The translations under genes and the position numbers were made by a program. 64,000 nt of DNA from Aureimonas jatrophae (lineage in GTDB: Bacteria; Pseudomonadota; Alphaproteobacteria; Rhizobiales; Rhizobiaceae): assembly GCF_900104035.1 (NCBI RefSeq), contig NZ_FNIT01000005.1, forward strand, positions 62,001 to 126,000, read 5' to 3'. Under the pieces are notes generated by a model. That model was not told the origin of the DNA. It made no database searches and was given only the letters and a program-made list of their open reading frames with translations. Shown one piece after another: positions 1-8,639 of this stretch. The first letter of the stretch is position 1; every line of letters starts with the position of its first letter.

Positions 1-212
1 CGCTTCAGGGTCGACGCATCGCGTCCGAGGATCGTGATCAGGCCGCGCGTCGGTTTGAGCGCGAGAAAGAGCATGCGCAGCAAGCTGGTCTTGCCGGCGC
101 CCGAAGGTCCCGTAAGGAACTGGAAGGACTGGTTGCGGATCTCGAACGTCAGGTCGCGGAGGATCTCCGGTCCCATGTCGTAACGCAGACCCACATTCTC
201 GAACCGGATCAA
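1..212 (-). CDS. ftsE: Cell division ATP-binding protein FtsE (partial, 3' end cut by window edge)
   Basis: FtsE is the ABC-type ATPase that works with the membrane protein FtsX to control cell-wall hydrolysis at the division septum. Only the first ~70 residues are inside the window. They begin LIRFENVGLRYDMGPEILRD and contain a Walker A loop, GPSGAGKTS, followed by LLRMLFLALKPTRG, which is the FtsE pattern. I place the start at a TTG at 210-212 because no in-frame ATG or GTG lies just upstream, and an AGGAGA sits 10 bases before it. An ATG at 218-220 opens only a three-codon ORF. ftsX is expected to follow off the left edge. It is divergent from the next gene. Confidence 0.9.
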   Translation of the reverse strand, partial: MIRFENVGLRYDMGPEILRDLTFEIRNQSFQFLTGPSGAGKTSLLRMLFLALKPTRGLITILGRDASTLK

Positions 213-382
213 TCCGTCATCGTCTCCTGAGGGCGGAACGCCCCGACGGGCAACACTCGCATGCCGCCCGCGCGAAGTTATGGCCGCCCGTCGCGTGCGC
301 GAGCCTGGCGAGGCCGAGGTCAGGTTTGGTTAACCATACCGACCCTATGAAACGCCATCACCGTTTCAGGAGAATGTCCCGG

Positions 383-745
383 ATGGTTTCCAACGCACGG
401 CGCGCCGCCCATTCCCACCGGCCGGTCCTGACGATCGAGGGCGAGGCGCGGCTGATCTCGCGCCGGCCGCTACCGCGGCGCGAGCCCTTCGTGCCCCCCT
501 TCGAGACCGCGTCTGGCGGGACGCCGACACCCGAATGGGGCGCGGCAATCCATGCCGCCGAGCGGGCGGAGCGCGAGCGCCGCAGCCGGCGCCGGACGCA
601 GCGATTGTGGACGGGTCTGGGTCTGCAAACCAGCGTGGCGGTCGGCGCCCTTGCGGCCCTTCTTTCGGTCGCCTCCCATTCCTCGCCGGTGGAAGCCTCC
701 TACGATCCGATCACGGCGATCATCCAAGAGGACGCCCTGCGTTGA
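383..745 (+). CDS. Small single-pass membrane protein of unknown function, coupled to hpt
   Basis: I do not recognise this 120-residue protein. It has a basic, Arg-rich N-terminal half, a charged stretch rich in Glu and Arg (residues ~55-75), then one hydrophobic segment (GLQTSVAVGALAALLSV, about residues 80-96) and a short tail that would lie outside the membrane if the positive-inside rule holds. I chose the ATG at 383 because an AGGAGA lies 9 bases upstream; an earlier ATG at 347 (12 residues longer) has no good ribosome-binding site. Its stop codon overlaps the TTG start of hpt (TTGA), so the two are probably translated together. The intergenic region to ftsE carries the octamer TTAACCAT (330-337), which matches half of a CtrA site. 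Confidence 0.55.
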   Translation: MVSNARRAAHSHRPVLTIEGEARLISRRPLPRREPFVPPFETASGGTPTPEWGAAIHAAERAERERRSRRRTQRLWTGLGLQTSVAVGALAALLSVASHSSPVEASYDPITAIIQEDALR

Positions 746-1275
746 TCGAAGTTCGCAAAAAGCAGATCGAGACGCTGTTCGACGAGCGGCAGATCGCGGC
801 GGAGATCGACCGCATGGCGCGCGAGATCGCCGGGCGGCAGCCGGAAAACCTCCTCGTGGTCGCGGTTCTGAAAGGCTCCTTCGTCTTTGCCGCAGACCTT
901 ATCCGCGCGCTGCACCGCCATGGCATCGCCCCGGAGATGGAGTTCATCCAGCTCTCCTCCTACGGCTCCGGCACGACCGGCGGCGACGTGCGCATCGTGC
1001 GCGACCTCGACGGCGCGATTGCGGACCGCAAGGTCCTGATCGTCGACGACATCCTGGAGTCTGGCCGCACGCTCCTGTTCGCGCGCGACCTCATGCTGGC
1101 GCGTGGGGCGACCGGTGCCGAGATCGCGGTTCTCCTCGACAAGCACATGCGGCGCGAGGCGAAGATCGAGGCGGACTATGTCGGGTTCCGCTGCCCCGAC
1201 CACTTCGTGGTCGGCTACGGCATGGACGTCGCCCATGCCTTTCGAGAGCTCCCCTTCGTCGGCCGGGTGATCTGA
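742..1275 (+). CDS. hpt: Hypoxanthine phosphoribosyltransferase
   Basis: A purine-salvage enzyme that transfers phosphoribose from PRPP to hypoxanthine (and probably guanine) in the cytoplasm. The 177-residue length is normal for the family. The PRPP-binding loop VLIVDDILESGRT is at residues ~98-110, the flexible-loop region SSYGSGTTGGDV is at ~72-83, and LLDKHMRREAKIEADYVGF near 130-155 forms the purine-contact region. The start is a TTG at 742 that overlaps the stop of the upstream membrane-protein gene by four bases. A longer in-frame reading from 535 would run inside that gene and is rejected. The 297 bases downstream to cpdR contain no ORF that I can support. Confidence 0.93.
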   Translation: MIEVRKKQIETLFDERQIAAEIDRMAREIAGRQPENLLVVAVLKGSFVFAADLIRALHRHGIAPEMEFIQLSSYGSGTTGGDVRIVRDLDGAIADRKVLIVDDILESGRTLLFARDLMLARGATGAEIAVLLDKHMRREAKIEADYVGFRCPDHFVVGYGMDVAHAFRELPFVGRVI

Positions 1276-1572
1276 CGTCATCGCTGTCGAACGCCCCTTC
1301 GAGCGCGCGACGACCGGCTGGAGCGTTCGGCGGGCAAAAGTCCCTAGACGCTCGGCGGTGCAGCGCCGGTCCCCAGCGTGTCGGATGGGGTTCGCCCCCA
1401 AGCGGCGCGGCGTTGCCCGACGCAGGAGGCACTGGGTCCGTCGACCTGCGTCGTTTAGGTCACATTCACCTTAAATCGTAAGGCTTCGCACAAGGATCGG
1501 CTTGCATACTCCGGACCAAGGCCCGGATTGTGCCCCCGCGCATCCCGGCCGGTTCGAGTGGGAGTGCATGCC

Positions 1573-1962
1573 ATGGCCAGAATCCTGATCGCGGAAGACG
1601 ACACGGGCATCCGCCTTCTCGTGTCCCGCGCTCTCCGCCAGGAGGGCCACGAGGTCATGGTCGCCGAGGACGGCGAGATGGCGATCGATGTGCTGGCCGA
1701 AGAGGCCGGTGCGTTCGACCTCGTGCTGTCCGACATCCGCATGCCCGGCATCACCGGCATCGAGCTCGCGCACGCGATCCACGCGACCTTCCCCGGCCTG
1801 CCAATCCTTCTGATGACCGGCTACGCCGAGCAGAAGGAAGCCGCCGAGGAGCTGTCGGCGATCGTCGTCGGCGTCGTCGAGAAGCCCTTCACGCTGGCCG
1901 ATATCCGGCGGCGTGTCGCCGCCGCCCTTCCCGCACCGGAGCCGCTGCGCCGCTACGCCTGA
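1573..1962 (+). CDS. cpdR: Single-domain response regulator CpdR
   Basis: CpdR is a stand-alone receiver domain that, when unphosphorylated, brings the ClpXP protease to the cell pole and allows destruction of CtrA and other cell-cycle proteins. The 129 residues hold a complete receiver domain: acidic pocket EDD (8-10), phosphoacceptor Asp54 in VLSDIRMPG, the switch Thr in LMTGYAEQKEAA, and the conserved Lys in VVEKPFT. There is no output domain. The start at 1573 follows GGGAG and gives the classic MARILIAEDD opening; a 15-residue longer reading from 1528 is unlikely. Its 3' end overlaps the converging tam gene by 10 bases. RcdA, a partner in the same degradation pathway, is encoded at 54.9 kb. 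Confidence 0.88.
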   Translation: MARILIAEDDTGIRLLVSRALRQEGHEVMVAEDGEMAIDVLAEEAGAFDLVLSDIRMPGITGIELAHAIHATFPGLPILLMTGYAEQKEAAEELSAIVVGVVEKPFTLADIRRRVAAALPAPEPLRRYA

Positions 1963-2750
1963 GCGCGCCGCGCTACCATGAAGAGGCGGCGGAACGCCAG
2001 AAGCCGCCGCCCGTCGATGCGTGCGGGATACGCCCGCTCCATCGCCGCCGTGTAGCGCTCGAGAAACCGGTCGCGCTCGCGCTCGGGAAGCGGATCCACA
2101 AACGGCTTCAGTCCGGTCGAGCGGAACCAGCGCGTGATCGCGGCCGCGTCCTCCATCGGATGCTCGTAGATGGTCGTCCAGACATCGACCTCGGCGGCGT
2201 CCGGGCGCAGCAGATCGTAGTAGTCGGCACTCGAGCCGATCAGCTCGCGACCTTCCGCCTGTTCGGCCAGCGTCTCGGCGAAGGAAGGTTCGGCGGCGAT
2301 CCGGCGCATCTCGGTCTGGCTCGGATCGGCGAGGTTGTCGGGAATTTGAGCCGCGAAGAGGCCGTTCGGCGCCACGAGGCGCAGGAGACGCGGGATCAGC
2401 GCATCGTGCCCGAGCACCCACTGGAGGCTCGCGTTGGCGTAGACGAGATCGAAAAGGCCATCGCCGGACAGTGATGCGATGTCGCCGCGCTCGAAGCGAC
2501 ATTGCGGCAGGCGCTCGCGCGCCGCCCGCAGCATCGCCTCCGACGTGTCGATGCCCAGGATGTCGGCGTCGGGGAAGCGTTCCGCGAGAAGCTCCGTCGA
2601 GTTGCCGGGGCCGCAGCCGAGATCGAGGATACGGGGCCGCGCCGGAGCCGGCGCCAACCGGCACCGCGCGAGAAGATCGCGCGCGGGCCGCGTGCGCTCG
2701 TCCTCGAAGCGCGTGTAGAGGTCTGGATTCCAGTCGGCGGCAATGGTCAT
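1953..2750 (-). CDS. tam: Trans-aconitate 2-methyltransferase-like SAM methyltransferase
   Basis: Predicted cytosolic enzyme that methylates trans-aconitate, an inhibitory by-product of the citric-acid cycle, using S-adenosylmethionine. The 265-residue protein has the class I methyltransferase SAM motif ILDLGCGPGNSTELLAERFP followed by the acidic ribose-binding Asp in ILGIDTSEAML, motif FDLVYANASLQWV, and the Tam-specific style of C-terminus with RFLERYTAAMERAYP. The opening MTIAADWNPDLYTRFEDERTR is typical of Tam. I chose the ATG at 2750; an upstream in-frame start would add 19 residues lacking similarity in style. The gene ends inside the last 10 bases of cpdR on the opposite strand. Substrate is inferred from family resemblance only. 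Confidence 0.82.
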   Translation of the reverse strand: MTIAADWNPDLYTRFEDERTRPARDLLARCRLAPAPARPRILDLGCGPGNSTELLAERFPDADILGIDTSEAMLRAARERLPQCRFERGDIASLSGDGLFDLVYANASLQWVLGHDALIPRLLRLVAPNGLFAAQIPDNLADPSQTEMRRIAAEPSFAETLAEQAEGRELIGSSADYYDLLRPDAAEVDVWTTIYEHPMEDAAAITRWFRSTGLKPFVDPLPERERDRFLERYTAAMERAYPARIDGRRLLAFRRLFMVARRAQA

Positions 2751-2803
2751 GATGCAAGTCCCCTTCCCTCGGGAAGCGGGTCTAGACCGACCATCGCCCG
2801 CCC

Positions 2804-5461
2804 TCAAGGCGTCCGCAAAAGGCGCTCGAGGTAGTCGCGCTCCTGCTGAGGCGAGAGCTGGTGGCCGAGGCGGTCGCGGATCTGGTCGAGGATGCGGCGC
2901 GCGCGCTGGATGTCGATCTCGTCCGGCACGCCGACGTCCTGGCCGAAGTCCGGTCCTTGCGTCTGGCGCTGGCGACCGAGCGGGTCACGGCCCGAGCGCT
3001 GCTGCCCCGGTCCATAGCCCTGTCCCATCTGCGTGCCGCCGGGCTGCTGCCCCTGGCCCGGCTGCTGACCCTGGCCCTGCCCCTCGCCCATGGCCTGCTG
3101 CATCTGGCGCATCGCGTCCTGCGCGCCGCGGCGCAGCGCTTCCATCGCACGGCCCTGCTCGCCCACCGCGCCCTCGCTGTTGCCTTGGCCGATCTGCCCT
3201 TCCGCCTCGCCCATCGCCTCGCCGGCCTGGCCGAGATCCTGGCTCGGCTGCATGCCCTGGCCGCGCATGGCTTCCTGGAGCTGCTGCAGATCTTGCTGGA
3301 GCTGCTTCTGCTGTGCCTGCAGCTCCTGCATGCGACGCTGCATCTCCTCGGCCGTCATCGGAGCGGGGCTGCCCTCCTGACCCGGCTGGCCGTCCTGCGC
3401 TTCACCCTGCTCGCGCCCCTCGTCGGTCTGCATGTCGCGCTGCATCTGCTGGCGGCCAAGCTCGAAGGTCTGATCCATCAGCTGCTGCTGGCGCTGGAGC
3501 ATCTCGCCGAGCTGGTTCATCTGCTGCTGCATCGGGCTCTGGTTCTGGGCGCCCTGTTGCTGCTGCTGGCCGGGCCGCATGGCCTGGAGGTTGTTCATCA
3601 TGTCCTGCAGCTCGGCCAGGAGCTGCTGGGCCGCCTCGCGTGAGCCGGAGCGGGCCAGATCCTCGATCTGATCCATCATCCGGTCGAGATCCTGCGGGCG
3701 GATCTCCTGTGCCTCGCCCATCTGCGACGGGTCCTGCGGCGGCATGTTGCGCATGGCCTCGGCCATGGCCTGCATGACCTCGCGCATCGCCTCTCGCAGT
3801 TCCTGCATCGCGGCCGCGATCTCCTGCTCGCTCGCGCCGTTCTCCAGCGCCTCCGACAGGCGCTCCTGCGCGTCGCGCAGGCGCCGCTGCGAGTCGGCCA
3901 TGTCGCCGTCCTCGATGCCGACCGCGATCTGCCACAGAAAATCCACGGCCGAGCGCAGCGTGTCGTCGTCGCCTGCGCCCGCAATTCGCTCTCGCGCCGC
4001 GCGCAGGGCCAGATAGTCGGCCGGATTGCGGATGAACTCGTCGCCGCGCAGCGTCACCGCGTCCAGCATCTCGACGACGTGCGGGGCCCGGTTCGCGTCG
4101 AGCGCGAGGATGCGACGCTGCTCCGCGACGGCACGGGCCAGCGGATCCGAGAAGCGGCGAGCCGGAAGAACCGTTTCGAGCGGTATCGACTCGCCGATCT
4201 GGCCCGCATCGTCGCGAACCTTGAGCGTCAGCGCGACCCGTGCTCCGGCATAGGGACTGTCGGTCACGTCGATCACCGTCCGCCCCTTGGCTTCGCCCTT
4301 GGTGCGACGGGGCATGGACAAGGCGATCTCGGGCGGGGCGACGAGCGGCCGGGCACCTGGCGCGACATCCTCGCGCAGCGCCAGTACGCCCTCGCCGCCA
4401 GCGGCGCCGTAGTCGTCCGTGACGATGAAGGGGATCTGGAGCGCGCCGTTGCGAGCAACCTGCGGCTCGCCGTCCAGGCGGATTTGCGGCGGCGTGTCGG
4501 GCAGAACCGCGAAACGGAACGCGCCGAGCGAACGCAACGCGGTCTCGACCGTGACGGCGCCGGACGCGGGCAGTGCGAACTCGTAGGCGCCGCTCGCGAC
4601 CGGAGCCTCGCCTCCCGCCGCGGCCTGCCCGTCGTTTGCGCTCGCGTTCGGTGCGGTCGGCGCGATGGCCAGCGCTTCGCCGCCGTCCGGCTGGAAGCGC
4701 ACGTTGGTCCCGGTCGGATCCGAAAGGCGCACCGAGACGACGGTGCCTTGCGGCACCTCGATCACCCCGTCCGGTGCGAGCATTCCGTCGGTCCCGGTCA
4801 GGAAGATCGGTGCGCGCCCCGTGTAGCCGGGCGGCGTCGCCCAGGCATCGAGCCGCGCGCCGACGATCAGTTCGGCCTCGACCGGACGGAACGCGTCGCC
4901 CAGGCGCCCGCCGCCGGGCCCAAAGGAGTAAGCAAAGCTCGTTGCCAGAAGAAGGACACCGATCGTGCGCAGCGCGTAAGGGTCGAGCCGCTCGGTTCCC
5001 GTGCGCAGGGCACCGCCACGAAGGCCCCGTAGACGCTCGGCCATGCGAGCCTGATGCTCGCGCCAGAGCGCGGCCGCGAACGGGTCGTCGCCACTCAGCC
5101 GGTCGCTTTGCGCCTGCAGGGGTTGATGCGACAGCGACGTCGCGGTTTCGATACGCGCTTCGATCTCGGCACGGGTCGGGACCCGAAAGCGCCGCAACGG
5201 TATCAGTGCGACCAGCGCCGCGAGCCCCAGCAGCGTAACGAGGCCGATCCGCGGCCAGTCGGCCAGCGCCGCGAACGCACCGAACCAGGACAACGCCGCG
5301 TAGACGGCGGCCACGGCCGCCAGCGCGAGAACCGTCGGCCACACGCGCTCCAGCACGAGACCGGCGCCCGCCTGGAGGCGAACGCGCGCGGTTGCCGGCA
5401 CCGGCCGCGCCGCGTTGCCCGGTCGCGGCTCGGGCGCCGCGGGCCAGATGGAATCCGCCAT
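2804..5461 (-). CDS. TIGR02302/DUF4175 family large membrane protein with Gln/Met-rich region
   Basis: An 885-residue alphaproteobacterial protein of unknown function. The N-terminal third has two neighbouring hydrophobic segments (about residues 37-60 and 66-84) and a third near 150, so it is probably anchored in the inner membrane with most of its mass on one side. The middle resembles beta-rich domains (APIFLTGTDG, GTVVSVRLSDPTG). Residues roughly 560-830 are a low-complexity helical stretch dominated by Gln, Met, Glu, Ala and Gly, such as QQQQQGAQNQSPMQQQMN. A conserved acidic/basic tail follows, DIQRARRILDQIRDRLG. The ATG at 5461 is preferred over an in-frame reading 70 residues longer. 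The repetitive DNA of the Gln-rich part creates several false ORFs on the other strand. Confidence 0.85.
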   Translation of the reverse strand: MADSIWPAAPEPRPGNAARPVPATARVRLQAGAGLVLERVWPTVLALAAVAAVYAALSWFGAFAALADWPRIGLVTLLGLAALVALIPLRRFRVPTRAEIEARIETATSLSHQPLQAQSDRLSGDDPFAAALWREHQARMAERLRGLRGGALRTGTERLDPYALRTIGVLLLATSFAYSFGPGGGRLGDAFRPVEAELIVGARLDAWATPPGYTGRAPIFLTGTDGMLAPDGVIEVPQGTVVSVRLSDPTGTNVRFQPDGGEALAIAPTAPNASANDGQAAAGGEAPVASGAYEFALPASGAVTVETALRSLGAFRFAVLPDTPPQIRLDGEPQVARNGALQIPFIVTDDYGAAGGEGVLALREDVAPGARPLVAPPEIALSMPRRTKGEAKGRTVIDVTDSPYAGARVALTLKVRDDAGQIGESIPLETVLPARRFSDPLARAVAEQRRILALDANRAPHVVEMLDAVTLRGDEFIRNPADYLALRAARERIAGAGDDDTLRSAVDFLWQIAVGIEDGDMADSQRRLRDAQERLSEALENGASEQEIAAAMQELREAMREVMQAMAEAMRNMPPQDPSQMGEAQEIRPQDLDRMMDQIEDLARSGSREAAQQLLAELQDMMNNLQAMRPGQQQQQGAQNQSPMQQQMNQLGEMLQRQQQLMDQTFELGRQQMQRDMQTDEGREQGEAQDGQPGQEGSPAPMTAEEMQRRMQELQAQQKQLQQDLQQLQEAMRGQGMQPSQDLGQAGEAMGEAEGQIGQGNSEGAVGEQGRAMEALRRGAQDAMRQMQQAMGEGQGQGQQPGQGQQPGGTQMGQGYGPGQQRSGRDPLGRQRQTQGPDFGQDVGVPDEIDIQRARRILDQIRDRLGHQLSPQQERDYLERLLRTP

Positions 5462-5598
5462 GAGCGCCCTGTCCTCGAATCGCAGCCGGGAAAGACGGCC
5501 GCCGCATGCCGGTCGTGCCGGCGCTGATCGAGGGAAAAGACTAACAGGTTTTAAGGCGAAGGCGAGGCGATGCCGAAGCCGTGACCATGCATCGCGGT

Positions 5599-6864
5599 TC
5601 AAAGCCAGTCGGGTAGGCGATCCATGCCGATCAACGCCTCGGGCGTTTGCCGCGGGCGCACCACGGCCCATTCACCGTCCCGCACCAGCACCTCGGGCAC
5701 GAGCGCGCGCGTGTTGTAGGTGCCGGACTGAACCGCACCGTAGGCGCCGGCGGTCATCACCGCCAGAAGGTCGCCCTCCGCGACCGCCGGCAGGGCGCGC
5801 TCCTTGGCCAGGAAGTCGCCGGTCTCGCACACGGGGCCCACCACGTCGGCGACAAGACGTTCGGCGCCCGGCTCCGCCTGCCGGACCGGACGGATATCGT
5901 GGAACGCGTCATAGAGGGTCGGGCGGATGAGGTCGTTCATCGCGGCATCGACGATCACGAAGCGATGACCCGCCTCCTCCTTCACGTATTCGACGCGGGT
6001 GACGAGGATGCCGGCATTGGCGACGATGAGCCGGCCCGGCTCGAAGACGACGCGCACGCCGAGGTTCCGCACGTGTCGCTTCACCGTCTCGGCGTAGGCG
6101 GCGGGCTCGGGCGGCGGGTCGTTGTCGAAGCGGTAGGGCACGCCGAGGCCGCCGCCGAGGTCGACGTGACCGATGGCGTGGCCGCGCTCGCGAAGGCGCC
6201 CGACGAGAGCCGCGAGCTTGGCGAAGGCGAGGTCGAAAGGCTGAAGCTCGGTGATCTGCGAGCCAATATGCATGTCGATGCCGCTCACGGCGAGCCCCGG
6301 CAGCGTCGCGGCGAGGTCGTAGACCTCTTCGGCCCGCTCGAAGCTGATACCGAACTTGTCGCCGCGCTTGCCGGTCGAGATCTTCGCGTGGGTCAGCGCG
6401 TCGACGTCGGGGTTGATGCGCAGCGAGACTTGGGCGGCTCGACCGAGTGCGACGGCGCGCGCCGACAGACGCCGCAGCTCCGGCTCCGACTCGACGTTGA
6501 AGCAGAAGATGCCGGCCTGGAGCGCCTGGTCCATCTCGCCCGCGCTCTTGCCGACCCCCGAGAACATGATGCGGTCCGGCCGGATGCCCGCGGCCAGCGC
6601 CCGCGCCAGCTCGCCGCCCGACACGACGTCGGCGCCCGAGCCGAGATCGGCGAGCGTCTTGAGGACGGCCTGGTTCGAGTTGGCCTTCAGCGCATAGCAG
6701 ACCAGCGCGTCGATATCGGCGAAAGCCTCCGCGAAGACGCGGTAGTGTCGCGTCAGGGTCGCCGAGGAGTAGCAATAAAAGGGCGTGCCGACCTCTGCCG
6801 CCAACTCGGGCAGCGCGACGTCCTCGGCGTGCATCACGCCGTCCCGGTACTGGAAGTGGTTCAT
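5599..6864 (-). CDS. lysA: Diaminopimelate decarboxylase
   Basis: The last enzyme of lysine synthesis: a PLP-dependent decarboxylase that converts meso-diaminopimelate to L-lysine. At 421 residues it is full length. The PLP lysine is K60 in VCYALKANSNQAVL. The glycine-rich phosphate-binding part includes HVDLGGGLGVPY, and the C-terminal domain has VVGPVCETGDFLA, where the Cys and Glu contribute to the active site across the dimer. The start is ATG at 6864. Downstream of it on the same strand lies the TIGR02302 gene, 137 bases away; 19 bases upstream is the lptM-like gene, so argH-lptM-lysA probably forms one transcript. Confidence 0.95.
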   Translation of the reverse strand: MNHFQYRDGVMHAEDVALPELAAEVGTPFYCYSSATLTRHYRVFAEAFADIDALVCYALKANSNQAVLKTLADLGSGADVVSGGELARALAAGIRPDRIMFSGVGKSAGEMDQALQAGIFCFNVESEPELRRLSARAVALGRAAQVSLRINPDVDALTHAKISTGKRGDKFGISFERAEEVYDLAATLPGLAVSGIDMHIGSQITELQPFDLAFAKLAALVGRLRERGHAIGHVDLGGGLGVPYRFDNDPPPEPAAYAETVKRHVRNLGVRVVFEPGRLIVANAGILVTRVEYVKEEAGHRFVIVDAAMNDLIRPTLYDAFHDIRPVRQAEPGAERLVADVVGPVCETGDFLAKERALPAVAEGDLLAVMTAGAYGAVQSGTYNTRALVPEVLVRDGEWAVVRPRQTPEALIGMDRLPDWL

Positions 6865-6883
6865 CGCCGGACGCTCGTTGCGA

Positions 6884-7147
6884 TCAGTTCAGAAGACCGT
6901 CGAGCGGAAAGCGCTTCTTCTCGGCGTTGGGGTTGCGGGTGATCTCGGTCGGCAGGACCGACAGGTCCGAGGTTACCGGCGCGACGCGCGGCAGGCGTGC
7001 CGTACCGTCGGCGGCGGGCACCACGACGCGCGCGGGCGTGCCGTCGGCCCGCGTCGCGACCGGCACGGTCTTGCGCCCGCATCCGGCCAGCGCCGCCACG
7101 CAGACGAGGATCACGACGGGGGTGGAAAGGGTTCGAAGGCGCCGCAC
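6884..7147 (-). CDS. lptM: LptM-like small lipoprotein
   Basis: An 87-residue predicted lipoprotein. A signal peptide with hydrophobic core PVVILVCVAALAG ends in the lipobox LAGC, so Cys23 should carry the lipid anchor after cleavage. The rest is polar and proline-rich and ends FPLDGLLN. In enterobacteria a small lipoprotein beside lysA (YifL, now LptM) helps mature the LptD/LptE lipopolysaccharide translocon; position beside lysA and size agree, but the sequence link is weak. The start is GTG at 7147 with AAGGAC about 10 bases upstream. It lies 19 bases upstream of lysA. Confidence 0.7.
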   Translation of the reverse strand: MRRLRTLSTPVVILVCVAALAGCGRKTVPVATRADGTPARVVVPAADGTARLPRVAPVTSDLSVLPTEITRNPNAEKKRFPLDGLLN

Positions 7148-7169
7148 GTCGTTTCACGTCCTTGAATGG

Positions 7170-7194
7170 TCACCCCGGCCTGGCACCGGGGTGA
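7170..7194. repeat. Perfect 9-bp stem palindrome between argH and lptM
   Basis: TCACCCCGG (7170-7178) and CCGGGGTGA (7186-7194) are exact inverted copies around a seven-base loop. There is no T run on the minus strand after it, so it is not a normal intrinsic terminator for argH. Its form (TCA-CCCCGG-loop-CCGGGG-TGA) resembles the dispersed extragenic palindromes common in alphaproteobacteria. I see no second copy in this window. Confidence 0.55.
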
Positions 7195-7223
7195 TTCCTG
7201 CTTAGCCGGTCCCGCCGGCGAAA

Positions 7224-8621
7224 TCACCCCTCGGCGCCGAGCCGCTCGCGCCAGAAACGAACCTGCCCGCGCACGTTGTCGGGGGCCGTGCCGCCGAACG
7301 AGGTGCGGGACCGCACCGAGGCGTCCACCGAGAGGACGCCGTAGACCGCCTCCCCGATGCGCGCGTCGAGCTCCCGCAGAGCCTCCAGCGGCAGGTCCTC
7401 CAGCGCGGTGCGCCGTTCCTCCGCCATGGCGACGGCCCGGCCCGTCACATGGTGGGCCTCGCGGAACGGCAGGCCGAGTTCGCGCACCAGCCAGTCGGCG
7501 AGATCCGTGGCGGTCGAGAAGCCCGCGCCGGCGGCCGCCCGCATCTTCGCCGCGTTGACCTGGAGGTCGCGCACCATGCCGGTCATGGCCGAGAGCGCGA
7601 GGGCGAGGTTGTCGATCGCGTCGAAGACCTGCTCCTTGTCCTCCTGCATGTCCTTGGAATAGCTGAGCGGCAGGCCCTTCATCACGGTCAGCAACGCGAC
7701 CAGCGAGCCGTTGATGCGGCCGGTCTTGGCGCGCACGAGCTCGGCCGCGTCCGGGTTCTTCTTCTGCGGCATGATCGAGGAGCCGGTGGAGAAGGCGTCC
7801 GACAGGCGCACGAAGTCGAACTGCGGCGTCGACCAGATCACGATCTCTTCGGCCAGGCGCGAGAGGTGGGTCGCCGTGATGGCGGCGACCGACAGGAACT
7901 CGATCGCATAGTCGCGGTCCGACACCGAATCCAGCGAGTTGCGCGTCGGCCCGGCAAAGCCGAGTGCCTCGGCCACCTGATGCCGATCGATCGGGAAGCC
8001 CGTGCCGGCAAGGGCCGCAGCGCCGAGCGGCGATTCGTTCATGCGCCGGCGCGCGTCCTGCGCGCGGCTGCGGTCGCGCGCCGCCATCTCGACATAGGCG
8101 AGGCAGTGGTGGCCGAAGGTCACGGGCTGCGCCGCCTGAAGGTGGGTGAAGCCGGGCATCACGGTATCGGCATGCTCCTCGGCCCGCGCGAGCAGCGCGT
8201 CCTGGAAGGCCCGCAACGCCCGGTCAAGATCGTCGAAGGCCGAGCGCACGTGAAGGCGGAAGTCCAGCGCGACCTGGTCGTTGCGCGAGCGTGCCGTGTG
8301 GAGACGACCAGCCGCCGGGCCGATCAGTTCGGCGAGCCGCGCTTCGACGTTCATGTGGATGTCCTCGCGCTGGCGCGAAAACGTGAACGTACCGCCCTCG
8401 ATCTCGGCGAGGATCGCCTCCAGGCCTCGCCTGATTTCCGCCGCGTCCTCCTGCGAAACGACGCCCCGGTCGGCGAGCATCGCGACATGAGCGGTCGACC
8501 CGGCGATGTCCTCGCGGTAGAGGCGCTTGTCGAAGTCGATCGAGGCGTTGATCGCTTCCATGATCGCATCCGGACCCGACGCGAAGCGACCGCCCCACAT
8601 CTCGTTGCTCTGCTTTCCCAT
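7224..8621 (-). CDS. argH: Argininosuccinate lyase
   Basis: Catalyses the last step of arginine synthesis, splitting argininosuccinate into arginine and fumarate. The 465-residue protein has the family's landmarks: [11 protein letters not shown] at the N-terminus, [16 protein letters not shown] (the SRNDQ substrate loop), catalytic His in [16 protein letters not shown], and the fumarase/lyase signature [12 protein letters not shown] whose Ser is the catalytic base. The start is ATG 8621, preceded by GGAAGGGCC. An extension of 22 residues would run into tlpA. The start codons of argH and the divergent tlpA are only 18 bases apart, so their translation start regions face each other directly. 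Confidence 0.96.
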   Translation of the reverse strand: MGKQSNEMWGGRFASGPDAIMEAINASIDFDKRLYREDIAGSTAHVAMLADRGVVSQEDAAEIRRGLEAILAEIEGGTFTFSRQREDIHMNVEARLAELIGPAAGRLHTARSRNDQVALDFRLHVRSAFDDLDRALRAFQDALLARAEEHADTVMPGFTHLQAAQPVTFGHHCLAYVEMAARDRSRAQDARRRMNESPLGAAALAGTGFPIDRHQVAEALGFAGPTRNSLDSVSDRDYAIEFLSVAAITATHLSRLAEEIVIWSTPQFDFVRLSDAFSTGSSIMPQKKNPDAAELVRAKTGRINGSLVALLTVMKGLPLSYSKDMQEDKEQVFDAIDNLALALSAMTGMVRDLQVNAAKMRAAAGAGFSTATDLADWLVRELGLPFREAHHVTGRAVAMAEERRTALEDLPLEALRELDARIGEAVYGVLSVDASVRSRTSFGGTAPDNVRGQVRFWRERLGAEG

Positions 8622-8639
8622 GAAAGGCCCTTCCGCTCG

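Noticed and set aside
1276-1572. Possible extra gene or CtrA site between hpt and cpdR
   Set aside because: ORFs there are shadows, and TTAA occurs without the second half-site at the right spacing.
2743-3777. Long plus-strand ORFs (up to 344 residues) opposite the TIGR02302 gene
   Set aside because: They are mirror images of the Gln/Met-rich codons on the minus strand, giving Arg/Ala/Pro or Leu/His-rich nonsense without ribosome-binding sites.
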